Below, one piece after another: positions 1 to 8,909 of a DNA stretch of 64,000 nucleotides. Origin of the DNA: Congregibacter variabilis (GTDB taxonomy: Bacteria; Pseudomonadota; Gammaproteobacteria; Pseudomonadales; Halieaceae). The stretch covers positions 868,001-932,000 of the forward strand of contig NZ_CP136864.1 of the NCBI RefSeq assembly GCF_045689235.1. Reading direction: 5' to 3'. The notes under the pieces were generated by a model. The model made no database searches and had not been told where the DNA came from. It saw nothing but the letters and a program-made list of their open reading frames with translations. A program made the translations under genes and the position numbers. Positions within the stretch are counted from its first letter, which is position 1. Each line of letters starts with the position of its first letter.

Positions 1-525
1 ATCACCCGCAGAACGGCGATAACCTCGACGGTGCAAGCTTTCTCCCACCATATCCAGGGCAACGTCCACGCGATCGCGCTGCAATCGCACGACAATCTGC
101 AGGTCCGGCGAATCCGGATTGACCTGAGGCGGAGCCACTCCTGCAGCCCTGAACGCATCCACAATAGCGTCCTTACTACGATAGGCGCCAAATCGAGTAT
201 TGCGAATATCGGCGTTCGTGCCATGAAAATTAACCGCGAAGCTAGAGCCTTCTGCAATGAGCGCCGGCCAGGGCATAGCAAGCAGAGTCTCGTAGAGCGC
301 ATCGGCATCCACCGCAGAACCACCACCAATGGGCAGCAGTACCCGGGTCGCTATTCGAGACCAGAGACAGGCTCTGTACATAACGGCGCGGGAACCTGCG
401 AATGCAACAGCGGCCTGTTCTTCGCGAATATCGGTCGCACCGAGAGCGGCAAGTTCCTTCGCAAGAATCGGTGGTAGTGCTCGAGGACAAGTGGCAACCC
501 ACTCTCTTACAGGATCAGCGATCAT
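1..525 (-). CDS. rlmL: 23S rRNA (guanine-N2) methyltransferase RlmL/RlmKL, N-terminal part (cut by window edge)
   Basis: Reading the minus strand from an ATG at 525 gives an open frame to base 1 with no stop (about 175 codons), so the gene is cut at its 3' end. The protein begins MIADPVREWVATCPRALPPI, the typical start of the THUMP/ferredoxin-like RNA-binding module that precedes the methyltransferase domain, and the last visible part carries the family motif SLHRRGYR. In E. coli the enzyme methylates G2445 of 23S rRNA; long forms (RlmKL) also methylate G2069, but the catalytic domains lie outside the window, so I cannot tell which form this is. The start overlaps the end of the upstream HTH gene by 11 bp, suggesting translational coupling. 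Confidence 0.85.
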   Translation of the reverse strand, partial: MIADPVREWVATCPRALPPILAKELAALGATDIREEQAAVAFAGSRAVMYRACLWSRIATRVLLPIGGGSAVDADALYETLLAMPWPALIAEGSSFAVNFHGTNADIRNTRFGAYRSKDAIVDAFRAAGVAPPQVNPDSPDLQIVVRLQRDRVDVALDMVGESLHRRGYRRSAGD

Positions 526-1351
526 TGCTACGGGGCTTCACTTTACGCACTACCGGTTTCGCGGAGACAGTGGATTTTGTCTTAGCTTTGGGCTTGGCCT
601 TGTTGGTGGGCGCAGATGCCGAGCGAGCCTTCTTGGCCGAACTGGCAGCGCTGCTCTTTGCTCGGGGCTTTCTCCGCGCGCTGACCTTGCGCTTGGGCGG
701 GGCTACTGCAGCTTCGCGCTGCATGACATCAACCACCAGCTGCGTTGAGGAGTCCATGTACTCAATGAACCGTTGGTACCCATCGTCGCTGAGATCCCTA
801 AGAAAATCATGCTGGCGATAGAGATTCACAAAACGACGCTCGCGCTCAAAATTGCGCGGCAGGGCCATGACGCCCCACTGCTCCAGAGTCGCTTCGAGCT
901 GGGGGTTGTAACTACGTAAAAACTTGATGAAAAAAGGCACCGGATCATGGCGTGCCAGTAGAGACGCTGTGCGAAGCATCAGTTCCAGAGGAAGAGTTGC
1001 TTCACCCCGCTCCACGCCCTCCAATACCCCTTCGTCGCCAAGGTCCAGACGATCCGATAGTTCGGCAATGCTCAGGCCAGCTGTTTCTCTTGCGTCCCGC
1101 AGAAAGTGGCCGGCCTCGGCCATGGCCTCCAGTCTTTCTGGAGATGCGCCATTCAAGAGCAGGTCCCGAACCCAGGAGTCACCAAACATGGCGCTCATCG
1201 TGGCGACATCAACAGCCAGATCAAGGGTGCCGCCGGCTACTTTCCCCGCACCCTTGATAAGGCTCTCAATAAGGGATGAGCGCGAGCCACCGGCAGCCGC
1301 TGCGGCTCTTTCGGCGATACGGGCGTACTTACTGTCGTTGTCGTTTTTCAC
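515..1351 (-). CDS. Helix-turn-helix protein with basic Lys/Ala-rich C-terminal tail
   Basis: 278 residues. Residues about 82-135 look like a Cro/CI-type helix-turn-helix (FLRDARETAGLSIAELSDRL, then a leucine-rich recognition and dimer region). The middle part (about 135-210) is a mixed helical domain. The last ~60 residues are almost only Lys, Arg, Ala, Ser and Pro, like the histone H1-like tails of AlgP or PhaF proteins. I infer a DNA-binding regulator or nucleoid-associated protein in the cytoplasm; the regulated genes are unknown. It lies 32 bp downstream of a lipoprotein gene and overlaps rlmL by 11 bp, so it is probably co-transcribed with both. Confidence 0.7.
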   Translation of the reverse strand: MKNDNDSKYARIAERAAAAAGGSRSSLIESLIKGAGKVAGGTLDLAVDVATMSAMFGDSWVRDLLLNGASPERLEAMAEAGHFLRDARETAGLSIAELSDRLDLGDEGVLEGVERGEATLPLELMLRTASLLARHDPVPFFIKFLRSYNPQLEATLEQWGVMALPRNFERERRFVNLYRQHDFLRDLSDDGYQRFIEYMDSSTQLVVDVMQREAAVAPPKRKVSARRKPRAKSSAASSAKKARSASAPTNKAKPKAKTKSTVSAKPVVRKVKPRSNDR

Positions 1352-1383
1352 TGTGGCAGCATAACGCAGGGATCAATAATGCC

Positions 1384-2508
1384 CTAGGGAGTTCCGGGCA
1401 GTTGGCCGCCGGTTTCCAGCGCATTGATACGCGTGAGTATCTGTCGCCATTGAGCATAGCGATCCTGGACACTGCCACTCAAGCGAAACACGCCATCATC
1501 CACCTCCAACACCGTTTCAAGAGACTCTCCAGAAAACCCCTTCACAAGTTCCCGAAGATCTTCTTCCTGAATCTTCACCTTGCGATAACTCGCATAAACC
1601 TGCTGCATCGCTGCGAATGTTCCTCGACGAGCTGTTGACTTTCGCTCGGACGCCGTTGTGCGGTAATCATCGCCAAATCGTTGTAATTCATAGTTGTATT
1701 CACGCCAGAGCGCATAGCTATCTTCTACGTCACCGCGAAGGTCTGCGTACTGCTCATCCACCGCATCGATAAACAAATCATCCTGACGACGCACGCGGGC
1801 TAAACGCAGGAGCATGGGATCACCATCGGCAGGAAAACTGGCCAGGGAATAGCCGCCATCGGCCTGAGTCGTAACAAAGCGCTCAAAGCTGGCAGGGGAC
1901 AATGTCGCAGCAAAACGCATAAGCGACAGGCGCTGCAGGTTCAGCCGCTGCTCTTGCGTCAAAGCACCCGCTATCTCCAGAAGATCGTTGCTGATCGCTC
2001 GATAGATATCGTCGAACGGTTCCCCGCCGGGCTTTACCGGATAATCGCTGGCTGTGGCTTCATCGCGGTAAATACGCTCCAGAAGCAAGCTGCCATCGGC
2101 CGCACGAAAGCGCAGCTGTAATTCTAAAACCGCACCGTCAGCTCTGAGAATTTCTCCATCCAGTATCAGGGGCATGAACACCTCATTGGAATGCACTACA
2201 CGCACAGCGCCCCAGGCACCACTGTCTTCGAGATAGGACGACAAAGTCACGGGTATCAGCAAGGATTCAGCTTTGCGCACCGTGGGAAACACGCGCGCTC
2301 CCTGAGTTCGGTTATCCAAACCCTGGTCGAAGACCGCTATCCCCACATCCAATGGCCAAACCGAGGCCGCTGCAGTCTTTAACTGCACCTGACCCACCGC
2401 AGGCGCACGAGGTTCCGGCTCTGGCGGCGCCTCGGGCACGCCGCGATTATTGCTACACGCCTGCAACAGCAAAGACAGGATCAACACACAAAAATAAGAA
2501 CGTGTCAT
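1384..2508 (-). CDS. Putative lipoprotein of unknown function
   Basis: 374 residues from the ATG at 2508, which is preceded by a GGAG and overlaps the upstream stop as ATGA; a longer frame from 2529 exists but is less likely. The N-terminus has a hydrophobic segment ending in a lipobox (LLLQAC), so the protein should be exported and lipid-anchored. A Pro/Glu-rich linker follows, then a domain beginning DVGIAVFDQGLD and a helical C-terminal half rich in charged residues with coiled-coil character (about 250-350). I do not recognise the family. It sits between another lipoprotein gene and the HTH gene, which suggests a small envelope-related operon. Confidence 0.75.
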   Translation of the reverse strand: MTRSYFCVLILSLLLQACSNNRGVPEAPPEPEPRAPAVGQVQLKTAAASVWPLDVGIAVFDQGLDNRTQGARVFPTVRKAESLLIPVTLSSYLEDSGAWGAVRVVHSNEVFMPLILDGEILRADGAVLELQLRFRAADGSLLLERIYRDEATASDYPVKPGGEPFDDIYRAISNDLLEIAGALTQEQRLNLQRLSLMRFAATLSPASFERFVTTQADGGYSLASFPADGDPMLLRLARVRRQDDLFIDAVDEQYADLRGDVEDSYALWREYNYELQRFGDDYRTTASERKSTARRGTFAAMQQVYASYRKVKIQEEDLRELVKGFSGESLETVLEVDDGVFRLSGSVQDRYAQWRQILTRINALETGGQLPGTP

Positions 2509-3197
2509 TGCGGCGACTCCGTCGTGCATACCCGACCTCTCGTGAGCGTCTCGGTGCAGCGATAGCCATTACTGCCCGGGGTATATCGACGGTAGACCCT
2601 CCGGAGAGAGAATGGCTCTGATACGCCCCGAGAGTACAAGGAAGTAACGATGCCCAGAGTATCCCCGGACGCGGAGGCCGAGAGACGATGGACGATATCC
2701 AAGCCGTCAGGCAAGCGAATTTGAAACACCAGTTGCTGTCCGTCCCAAAAGCAGCTTTCGCTACCCAGACCGTAATCAATCTGCCTGGGCGCATCTGGGC
2801 CGTAGTCACAGCTGAGAGAAAAATTGCCCTCGCGCTCAACTCTAATAGACACGCGACTTTGTTCTATCTCCAAAAGCTGGGACTCGGTAATCAACTCGGC
2901 CATTTGCGCCATCCCCAAAAGCCGCTCCTGAGACGATGTTGGCGCGTTGCCCACGGAGTTGCGACTGCGATCATTGGCATTGCGCGCCGCCTGCGCACGC
3001 AATCCCCGCATTGTGGAGTTGAATTGCGCCTGCAGGTTATCGCTGCGGGCGTAGTCGAGCTCCCAGTTGCCCGACATATCAACCGGGTCTGACTTGACCT
3101 GCTGTTGCACAGGTTCAGTGCTACAGGCGCCGAGCAACGCAGCCAGAGATGGCATTATGAGAGTGCGAAAAACGCTGATTTTCACTGAGCGAAACAT
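2505..3197 (-). CDS. Putative lipoprotein of unknown function
   Basis: 230 residues from the ATG at 3197. The open frame reaches back to 3407, but the extra N-terminus has no secretion signal, while MFRSVKISVFRTLIMPSLAA followed by LLGAC is a clear lipoprotein signal, so I chose 3197. The mature part starts with a short acidic linker and a segment DMSGNWELDYARSDN that resembles the first strand of lipocalin-like or small beta-barrel lipoproteins. It has four Cys near the C-terminal half that could form disulfides. The stop overlaps the next lipoprotein start (ATGA). The function is unknown. Confidence 0.75.
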   Translation of the reverse strand: MFRSVKISVFRTLIMPSLAALLGACSTEPVQQQVKSDPVDMSGNWELDYARSDNLQAQFNSTMRGLRAQAARNANDRSRNSVGNAPTSSQERLLGMAQMAELITESQLLEIEQSRVSIRVEREGNFSLSCDYGPDAPRQIDYGLGSESCFWDGQQLVFQIRLPDGLDIVHRLSASASGDTLGIVTSLYSRGVSEPFSLRRVYRRYTPGSNGYRCTETLTRGRVCTTESPQ

Positions 3198-3311
3198 GAA
3201 TATCCGAAATGGTGACGGGCGATGTCTTCCGCCGATTACGGAAGAAGGACGATGCTGACACAGGCATCGAGCATCAACAAGGGCTACGGTGCCTCCGGTG
3301 CTGCAGCAATG

Positions 3312-3317
3312 TATAAT
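3312..3317 (+). promoter_or_regulatory. Possible -10 element (TATAAT) for the aminotransferase gene
   Basis: A perfect TATAAT lies 66 bp upstream of the aminotransferase start, in the 185-bp divergent gap. No good -35 hexamer is seen 17 bp upstream (GGTGCC), so this would be a weak or activator-dependent promoter. Confidence 0.4.
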
Positions 3318-3382
3318 TCCGCCGCGCCGCGATCGGCCCTGATGCGCGATCGCCAACCATTTCCAATATAGGGAGCAACCCA

Positions 3383-4570
3383 GTGTCGCAAAGCTTTTAC
3401 CCACCACAACGCACGCTCATGGGTCCCGGCCCGTCGGATGTCTCCCCTCGCGTACTGGCGGCCCTGGCTCGTCCCACCATCGGCCATCTTGATCCTTTGT
3501 TTGTGTCCCTCATGGACGACATCAAACTATTGCTTCAATACGCTTTCCAAACCAAGAACGAACTCACCTTGCCGGTATCTGCGCCGGGGTCAGCGGGCAT
3601 GGAGGCCTGCTTCGTCAATCTACTGTCACCGGGCGACACAGCTATCGTCTGTCAGAACGGCGTGTTCGGCGGCCGGATGCGCGAGAACGTGGAGCGCTGT
3701 GGAGCCACAGCCATCATGGTAGAAGACGAATGGGGAAGCCCCGTCGACCCAGAAAAGGTCCAAAAGGCGCTGCGCGATCACCCTCAGGCTTCTGTACTGG
3801 CCTTCGTCCACGCCGAAACCTCTACCGGAACGCGCAGCGATGCAGCGACCCTTTGTAAGCTTGCCAAAGAACATGACGCCCTGGTGATCATGGATACCGT
3901 CACCTCATTGGGAGGTATCGAACTCAAGGTTGATGAATGGGGAGCTGACGCTGTCTATTCCGGATCCCAAAAGTGCCTGTCCTGTGTGCCTGGCATTTCC
4001 CCCGTGACCTTCAGTCCGAAAGCTGTGGAGCGTATTCAAGCCCGGACACACAAAGTCCAAAGCTGGTTCCTGGATATGCAGCTGGTGATGGGCTACTGGG
4101 GCGGGAGCAGCAAACGCGCATACCATCACACGGCACCGGTGAATGCCATGTATGCACTGCACGAAACTCTGGTGATGCTAGAAGAAGAAGGTCTTGAAAA
4201 CGCCATCGCCCGACATCACAGAAACCACCTGGCTCTCGTCGCGGGGTTGGAAGCCATGGGCTTGAGTATGGCCGTGGATGAAGCCTGGCGCCTACCGCAA
4301 CTCAATTTGGTCTGCATTCCTGAGGGCGTGGATGATGCGGCGGTCAGAACCCGACTGTTACGGGATTTTGATCTGGAGATTGGTGCGGGACTCGGCGCAC
4401 TTGCGGGTAAAACCTGGCGCATTGGCCTGATGGGGCACGCCAGTCGCGAGCGTAACGTCATCCTCTGCCTCAACGCTTTAGAGACAGCTCTGCACGCTGA
4501 AGGTCACAACGTTGAGAGCGGCGCTGCCCTGCGTGCGGCCGAAGACTTCTATAAATCAACCAGTAATTAA
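3383..4570 (+). CDS. Class V aminotransferase, alanine/serine-glyoxylate aminotransferase family
   Basis: 395 residues, normal for the family. It starts with the family motif MGPGPSDVSPRVL, has SAPGSAGMEA (cofactor phosphate region), DTVTSLGG (Asp that contacts the pyridine ring) and SGSQKCLSCVPG, where Lys197 should form the Schiff base with pyridoxal phosphate. These enzymes transfer an amino group from alanine or serine to glyoxylate in the cytoplasm, linking glycine, serine and C2 metabolism. Substrate choice cannot be decided from sequence alone. It is a single gene, divergent from the lipoprotein operon and convergent with the YdjM-like gene. Confidence 0.85.
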   Translation: MSQSFYPPQRTLMGPGPSDVSPRVLAALARPTIGHLDPLFVSLMDDIKLLLQYAFQTKNELTLPVSAPGSAGMEACFVNLLSPGDTAIVCQNGVFGGRMRENVERCGATAIMVEDEWGSPVDPEKVQKALRDHPQASVLAFVHAETSTGTRSDAATLCKLAKEHDALVIMDTVTSLGGIELKVDEWGADAVYSGSQKCLSCVPGISPVTFSPKAVERIQARTHKVQSWFLDMQLVMGYWGGSSKRAYHHTAPVNAMYALHETLVMLEEEGLENAIARHHRNHLALVAGLEAMGLSMAVDEAWRLPQLNLVCIPEGVDDAAVRTRLLRDFDLEIGAGLGALAGKTWRIGLMGHASRERNVILCLNALETALHAEGHNVESGAALRAAEDFYKSTSN

Positions 4571-4631
4571 CAGGTGGCGCTATATTACCCGGCAGACTCC
4601 ATAGCCGGCTGCGAAATGTCGCGGACCTTCT

Positions 4632-5639
4632 CTACAGTGGCAGGCCGCGAATCATCGACCACAGTCGACCGACTGTACCCGCGCCACGCTCACGACTTAC
4701 CCGATAAGCCACATGCTCAGAATCTTGCGACTGCGGGTTCAGCTGAATACTCCACAAAGGTCGGATTTCATTTGGCAGCAGTGAATAGCGGATATCCATA
4801 ATACGATTCTCAAAATCCGGATCCGCAGCGATATAGCCCATACTGAACCAGCGAAAGCGCTCAATGTCCCTGGCCTGCAGCGAGTTGTGATCCAGCCAGG
4901 GAAAATCCCGACTTAAATCCAGGGTGGCCACCACCTCACCCGGATAAACAACAGGCTCGCCCCCCAGACGAACTGCATCCACATAGTAATGCTCATCCTG
5001 TTGATAAATGGTCTTCCACAGAAACAGGTTCGCAAAACTCGGTTTAGCCTCGACCACTTGCGGTGTATGCCCCCTACCCTTCGCGATTTGCTGGCCGACT
5101 TCTACAGCGGCATCCCGGGCCACAACGCCAAGCGACAGGTAGCCTATCGCCCAAAGCATGCCTAACACGGCGGGCCAGCGACGATGACTGAGGCGTGATG
5201 TGAGCACCAGGGCTATGAGCGGAAGCGTCAGCAAGGGGTCGATAATCGACACGTTGTTCCAGGCAAAACGCTCTTGGGAAAATGGCCAGAACAATAAGGT
5301 CCCGTAACTGGTGCACGCATCCAGTAGCGCATGAGTGGCATAACCCAGGCCGGCAAACAAATAGATCTCGCGAAAGGCCCAGTCTCGCCTCCTCCCCACC
5401 GCCCCCCAAAGCACCAGCGCCACAAGCGCCGCACCCAAGGGAATGAATATGAGTGAATGCGTGAACTGCCGGTGATACTCCAGAAACAATAATGGATCTG
5501 TAGCCGAACGAATCAGCACATCCAGATCTGGCGCCATGCCGCCAGCAATGCCGCACAACATTGCGAGACCAATTTTGTGGGGGTGCGCTACTGACTGTGG
5601 TAGAGCCGCGCCCAGCGTCCCCTGCGTTACAGGATCCAT
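4632..5639 (-). CDS. YdjM-like membrane-bound metal-dependent hydrolase (DUF457 family)
   Basis: 335 residues from the ATG at 5639, chosen because GAGG lies 6 bp upstream; the frame extends to 5669. The N-terminal half carries several membrane segments and the family's metal-ligand-type motifs: GGMAPDLDVL, a His in HRQFTHSL, and LLDACTSYGT. The C-terminal ~150 residues are soluble and probably periplasmic. In other bacteria the family is loosely linked to the envelope and stress response, but the reaction is unproven. The gene is 54 bp downstream of tamB on the same strand, so it may be the last gene of the tam operon. Confidence 0.75.
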   Translation of the reverse strand: MDPVTQGTLGAALPQSVAHPHKIGLAMLCGIAGGMAPDLDVLIRSATDPLLFLEYHRQFTHSLIFIPLGAALVALVLWGAVGRRRDWAFREIYLFAGLGYATHALLDACTSYGTLLFWPFSQERFAWNNVSIIDPLLTLPLIALVLTSRLSHRRWPAVLGMLWAIGYLSLGVVARDAAVEVGQQIAKGRGHTPQVVEAKPSFANLFLWKTIYQQDEHYYVDAVRLGGEPVVYPGEVVATLDLSRDFPWLDHNSLQARDIERFRWFSMGYIAADPDFENRIMDIRYSLLPNEIRPLWSIQLNPQSQDSEHVAYRVSRERGAGTVGRLWSMIRGLPL

Positions 5640-5693
5640 AAAGACCTCATCAAAAGCGCCACCGGGCAAGTTCGCTCATCACACAAACCCTGC

Positions 5694-8600
5694 TCACTCG
5701 ATATCAAATCGATAGTAAAGATCAAAGGAACTCTCCAGTCGGCTAACCACCTCAAGCCATAAGCGTGATCGCAGATACAAGCGCGCAGTGAGCGCATTTA
5801 CCGGTTCGTAGATACCCACGCCGTAACTCAAGTACAGTCTCTCGCCTACGTAGGCACTGATGGTCGCCGCCATATCATCGTCGCTGCCTTCGGCACCCAG
5901 GGATACGCCGGACAAGCCCGGGATGGCATTCAGCGACTCAAGAGCACCGGATTGATTGATTGCCGACGCACCAAGTGACAGCGCCATCGCCGTACCGTCG
6001 ACCGAAGCGCCGGCATCCGGCCCTCTACCGCGCAATAGGTACGATAAGGTGTCGCGCTCTGATCGCACAGGATCAGAAAATATCTCGAACACTGGCTCTT
6101 CAAGGCTTCCGCGAACATAAAAACCGACGCGCAGATCTTCTGCCCGGATACGCCGTTCGGCACTCAAATTCAGTGCTGGGTTAAAAGGATCTCCCACAAA
6201 GCCAACGCTTCCTTGCGTCAGACGCAGCACCTGCCCATACGCTCGTAACTCACCACCCAAAACCTGGAGGTCGCCATATAGCGAAGCCGGAAGTTCAGGT
6301 TGCATATTGACTCTGAGATCCCCCGATAAGGTCGCCACCAACTCCCGGGAACGAAGCGTAAACCCTGGCTCAATCAATGCCCGAAGATCCAGGGATAAGT
6401 CGAACCGGCGCGGTGGCTTCGCGGGAAGATCCACGCGATAAAAATCATCCGATACGGCGATGGCATTTTCCAACGGACCAGCGTGCTGAAACTCTCCCTT
6501 ATGGACGCTTATGTCGCCACTGACCGCTAAGCTCTGAGTCGTGAGCTGCAGATCCAAACGCGGTGAAATCGTTGCCTCTACACCCACCGGCAAGCTCAAC
6601 TGATTCCTCACACCCTGTAACTCGGCCTGCAAAGCGCCATCATCGCAGCACAGGCCGGTGAGGGTCAGGGGGGCGCCGCCGAGCATGGCGCTGCCATCGA
6701 TCGTAAATCCATCGCCTGTAGCGTCCAGCAGCAGATTCGCATCTGTCAGTGTTGTTGCAATTTCCGGATGCTCAGCACCTGCCCCTTTCAACGCGAGTTG
6801 ACCGAATAGCAAGGGCTGACTGCGCGATCCCGCTACTGTCATATCAGCCTCGATGGCACCGCTGCCAAGGGACCATTCCGGTAACAAATCATCCAGCGAC
6901 GCAAGATCAATATCGCTGGCCTTTAATGAGCCAGTCAGTTCCGCACCTTGCTCGGTGAGTGTCGCTGCTAATACCCCCACGCGTTCAGAGCGCAAATCAA
7001 GTGACAGATTTTTCGCGTCCGGGCGGAAGTACCCAGAGGCCCGCGCTTGCTCCCAGCGTATGGGAAGCGCCGTGCCCTCGTACATAAAGGGGTCCAGGGA
7101 CAAGAGATCGAAACTGAGATCAAAGAGCGCATCTTCCAGGACTCCCGCGGTCCACAGCAGATCGAGTGTCCCCGTCCCTTGCGCTTGTATGGAGAAGGGC
7201 TTGTCAGACACGGCGCCTTGCAATTCTTCGTCAATCTCAAGTGTCAAACCGAGGCTGCCGCTTTGCCCCAGCACTGCGCTTTGTGCGCACATACTGTTTG
7301 CACGCCACTGCAAACAAAGCGCGTCCAAAAGAATCGATGCCTCTGTGGCGTCCCAACGGCCGGCGACGGGCTCGTTGCCACGTACCGCCTCATCCCGAAA
7401 AAATACCACAAAGGGTTGCATCAAAAACGTCGCGCCTTGATCGGTTTTCTGCAGCGCCACCTCAAGATTCCCCCGCAGATCTCCTTCGCTTTTAATCTCG
7501 AGCTGCGTCACCTCTCCCGGAAAGACCCTTGCGCTAAGTGCAGAAATTGAAACGTCACTGGGGGGTAAGCCCTGGGGCAACTCTAGCAAGGCCGCTGCCC
7601 CCGGCTGGCTGGTTCTATGGTAAGAAAACGCGAGCCCATTGCGCGCGCCCTTAAGCGACCCCAAAGGTAGAACCGGTACATCACTTGCACTCAAATCGCC
7701 CGCCATTTCCCATTGATTCGAGCCTTCCTGAAGATCAATATCGCGAAGAGCAAGGCTTAATGTCCCCAGCGGATCCAGCGCTGAAAACGCAATATCCCCA
7801 ACGCCTGTGACAGTCATTTCAGGCGACCCGTCTTTGAGAGGCACGTGAAACTGATCCGCCACGACCTCTAGCCTCGGTGCCAGAGACTCAAGCTCACCCA
7901 AAAAACCCGACGCGCGAAGCAGCGGCTGCGAGGCTTCGCCCAGAACAGCCTGCTCCAGCTCCCAGACAGCTGCCTGTTGCGCTAGTTTCAGCTCAAGCCA
8001 CACTGGCTCAGGCGCAAAGCCCTGCCATTGTTGCCGCAGAGCAAGCTTCAGGTTTTTTGCATCGCGAATTTTTGACTCAAACAAAAAGGGACCGACCCCA
8101 CTTACATTCGAAAGAGCGTTTGACTGCGGCACCAGATCAGACAGGCCCTCAAGGGAACCTGACGCCGTAATCAGTCCTGCAGAGCTTAGGTCGACAGCGA
8201 GTGCCAACGCCGGCGATCCTGCGCTTGCGCTAATATCACCCTTCAACGCACGCAGATCACCGCTGAAATCAAGCGTGAAACTGTGGTCAAGATTTTCCGG
8301 CCAATTTGAGACAGCCAAAGCCTGGACAGCAACATCGAGCTTCAGATCCCAGCGCCCGCTCCTGGCGATAGCCCCGCCGCCGCTCCACCGGGCAAGCCTG
8401 TGTTCACCGGAGAACGCCTCTATCAAGGCAGTATCGCTGGCAACGTCTCCGGACAGACGCAGGTTTTTCAGTACTTCTGTTTCACTACCGCGGTAAAACA
8501 CCAACTCGTCTACCGCAAGTCGATCGATATTTACCGCAACAGGTAACCAGGGCAACGGTGCCTGCAAAGGCTGATCCGTTGGCTTACTTGCAGCTTTAAC

Positions 8601-8909
8601 CGCCAACGACACTTTACTCGCCGAGGCATCGCGGACACACAGGGTACTTCGCAACACGCAAGCCCAGGCGACACGAAGATGCAGGTCCTGCAGCTCCATG
8701 GACAAGGACTCATCGTCGTAGCGAAAAACATCCAATGACATACCGGTCCAAAAGGACCCCTGGGGATTTTCGACCTGAATGGGCAAACGCGCTTCCAGAA
8801 CCCTTATTCCCAAGCCAAGCCCCACATCAGTTCCCAGAACAAACACCGGCAGCAGGGGTATTAGCAGCAGGACTGCAAGCGCAAGATAAGCGACTACGCG
8901 GCGCCTCAA
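5694..8909 (-). CDS. tamB: Translocation and assembly module inner-membrane component TamB
   Basis: 1071 residues. One N-terminal membrane anchor (about residues 5-28, LALAVLLLIPLLPVFVLG) is followed by a very long beta-rich periplasmic region and the C-terminal TamB domain (formerly DUF490), including YGDLQVLGGELRAYGQ and SYLLRGRG, ending in an aromatic-rich barrel-like terminus. TamB spans the periplasm, works with TamA and takes part in outer-membrane protein insertion and probably lipid transport. It is somewhat shorter than the E. coli protein (about 1260). Its start overlaps the tamA stop by 4 bp (ATGA), so translation is coupled. Homology to other AsmA-like bridge proteins is possible, but the tamA neighbour makes TamB firm. 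Confidence 0.93.
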   Translation of the reverse strand: MRRRVVAYLALAVLLLIPLLPVFVLGTDVGLGLGIRVLEARLPIQVENPQGSFWTGMSLDVFRYDDESLSMELQDLHLRVAWACVLRSTLCVRDASASKVSLAVKAASKPTDQPLQAPLPWLPVAVNIDRLAVDELVFYRGSETEVLKNLRLSGDVASDTALIEAFSGEHRLARWSGGGAIARSGRWDLKLDVAVQALAVSNWPENLDHSFTLDFSGDLRALKGDISASAGSPALALAVDLSSAGLITASGSLEGLSDLVPQSNALSNVSGVGPFLFESKIRDAKNLKLALRQQWQGFAPEPVWLELKLAQQAAVWELEQAVLGEASQPLLRASGFLGELESLAPRLEVVADQFHVPLKDGSPEMTVTGVGDIAFSALDPLGTLSLALRDIDLQEGSNQWEMAGDLSASDVPVLPLGSLKGARNGLAFSYHRTSQPGAAALLELPQGLPPSDVSISALSARVFPGEVTQLEIKSEGDLRGNLEVALQKTDQGATFLMQPFVVFFRDEAVRGNEPVAGRWDATEASILLDALCLQWRANSMCAQSAVLGQSGSLGLTLEIDEELQGAVSDKPFSIQAQGTGTLDLLWTAGVLEDALFDLSFDLLSLDPFMYEGTALPIRWEQARASGYFRPDAKNLSLDLRSERVGVLAATLTEQGAELTGSLKASDIDLASLDDLLPEWSLGSGAIEADMTVAGSRSQPLLFGQLALKGAGAEHPEIATTLTDANLLLDATGDGFTIDGSAMLGGAPLTLTGLCCDDGALQAELQGVRNQLSLPVGVEATISPRLDLQLTTQSLAVSGDISVHKGEFQHAGPLENAIAVSDDFYRVDLPAKPPRRFDLSLDLRALIEPGFTLRSRELVATLSGDLRVNMQPELPASLYGDLQVLGGELRAYGQVLRLTQGSVGFVGDPFNPALNLSAERRIRAEDLRVGFYVRGSLEEPVFEIFSDPVRSERDTLSYLLRGRGPDAGASVDGTAMALSLGASAINQSGALESLNAIPGLSGVSLGAEGSDDDMAATISAYVGERLYLSYGVGIYEPVNALTARLYLRSRLWLEVVSRLESSFDLYYRFDIE

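Noticed and set aside
3198..3407. N-terminal 70-residue extension of the lipoprotein at 2505-3197
   Set aside because: It overlaps the divergent promoter region and the start of the aminotransferase gene, and it would bury the lipoprotein signal.
7047..7550. Plus-strand frames of 160-195 codons inside tamB
   Set aside because: They are shadows of a G/C-rich coding strand; tamB is certain.
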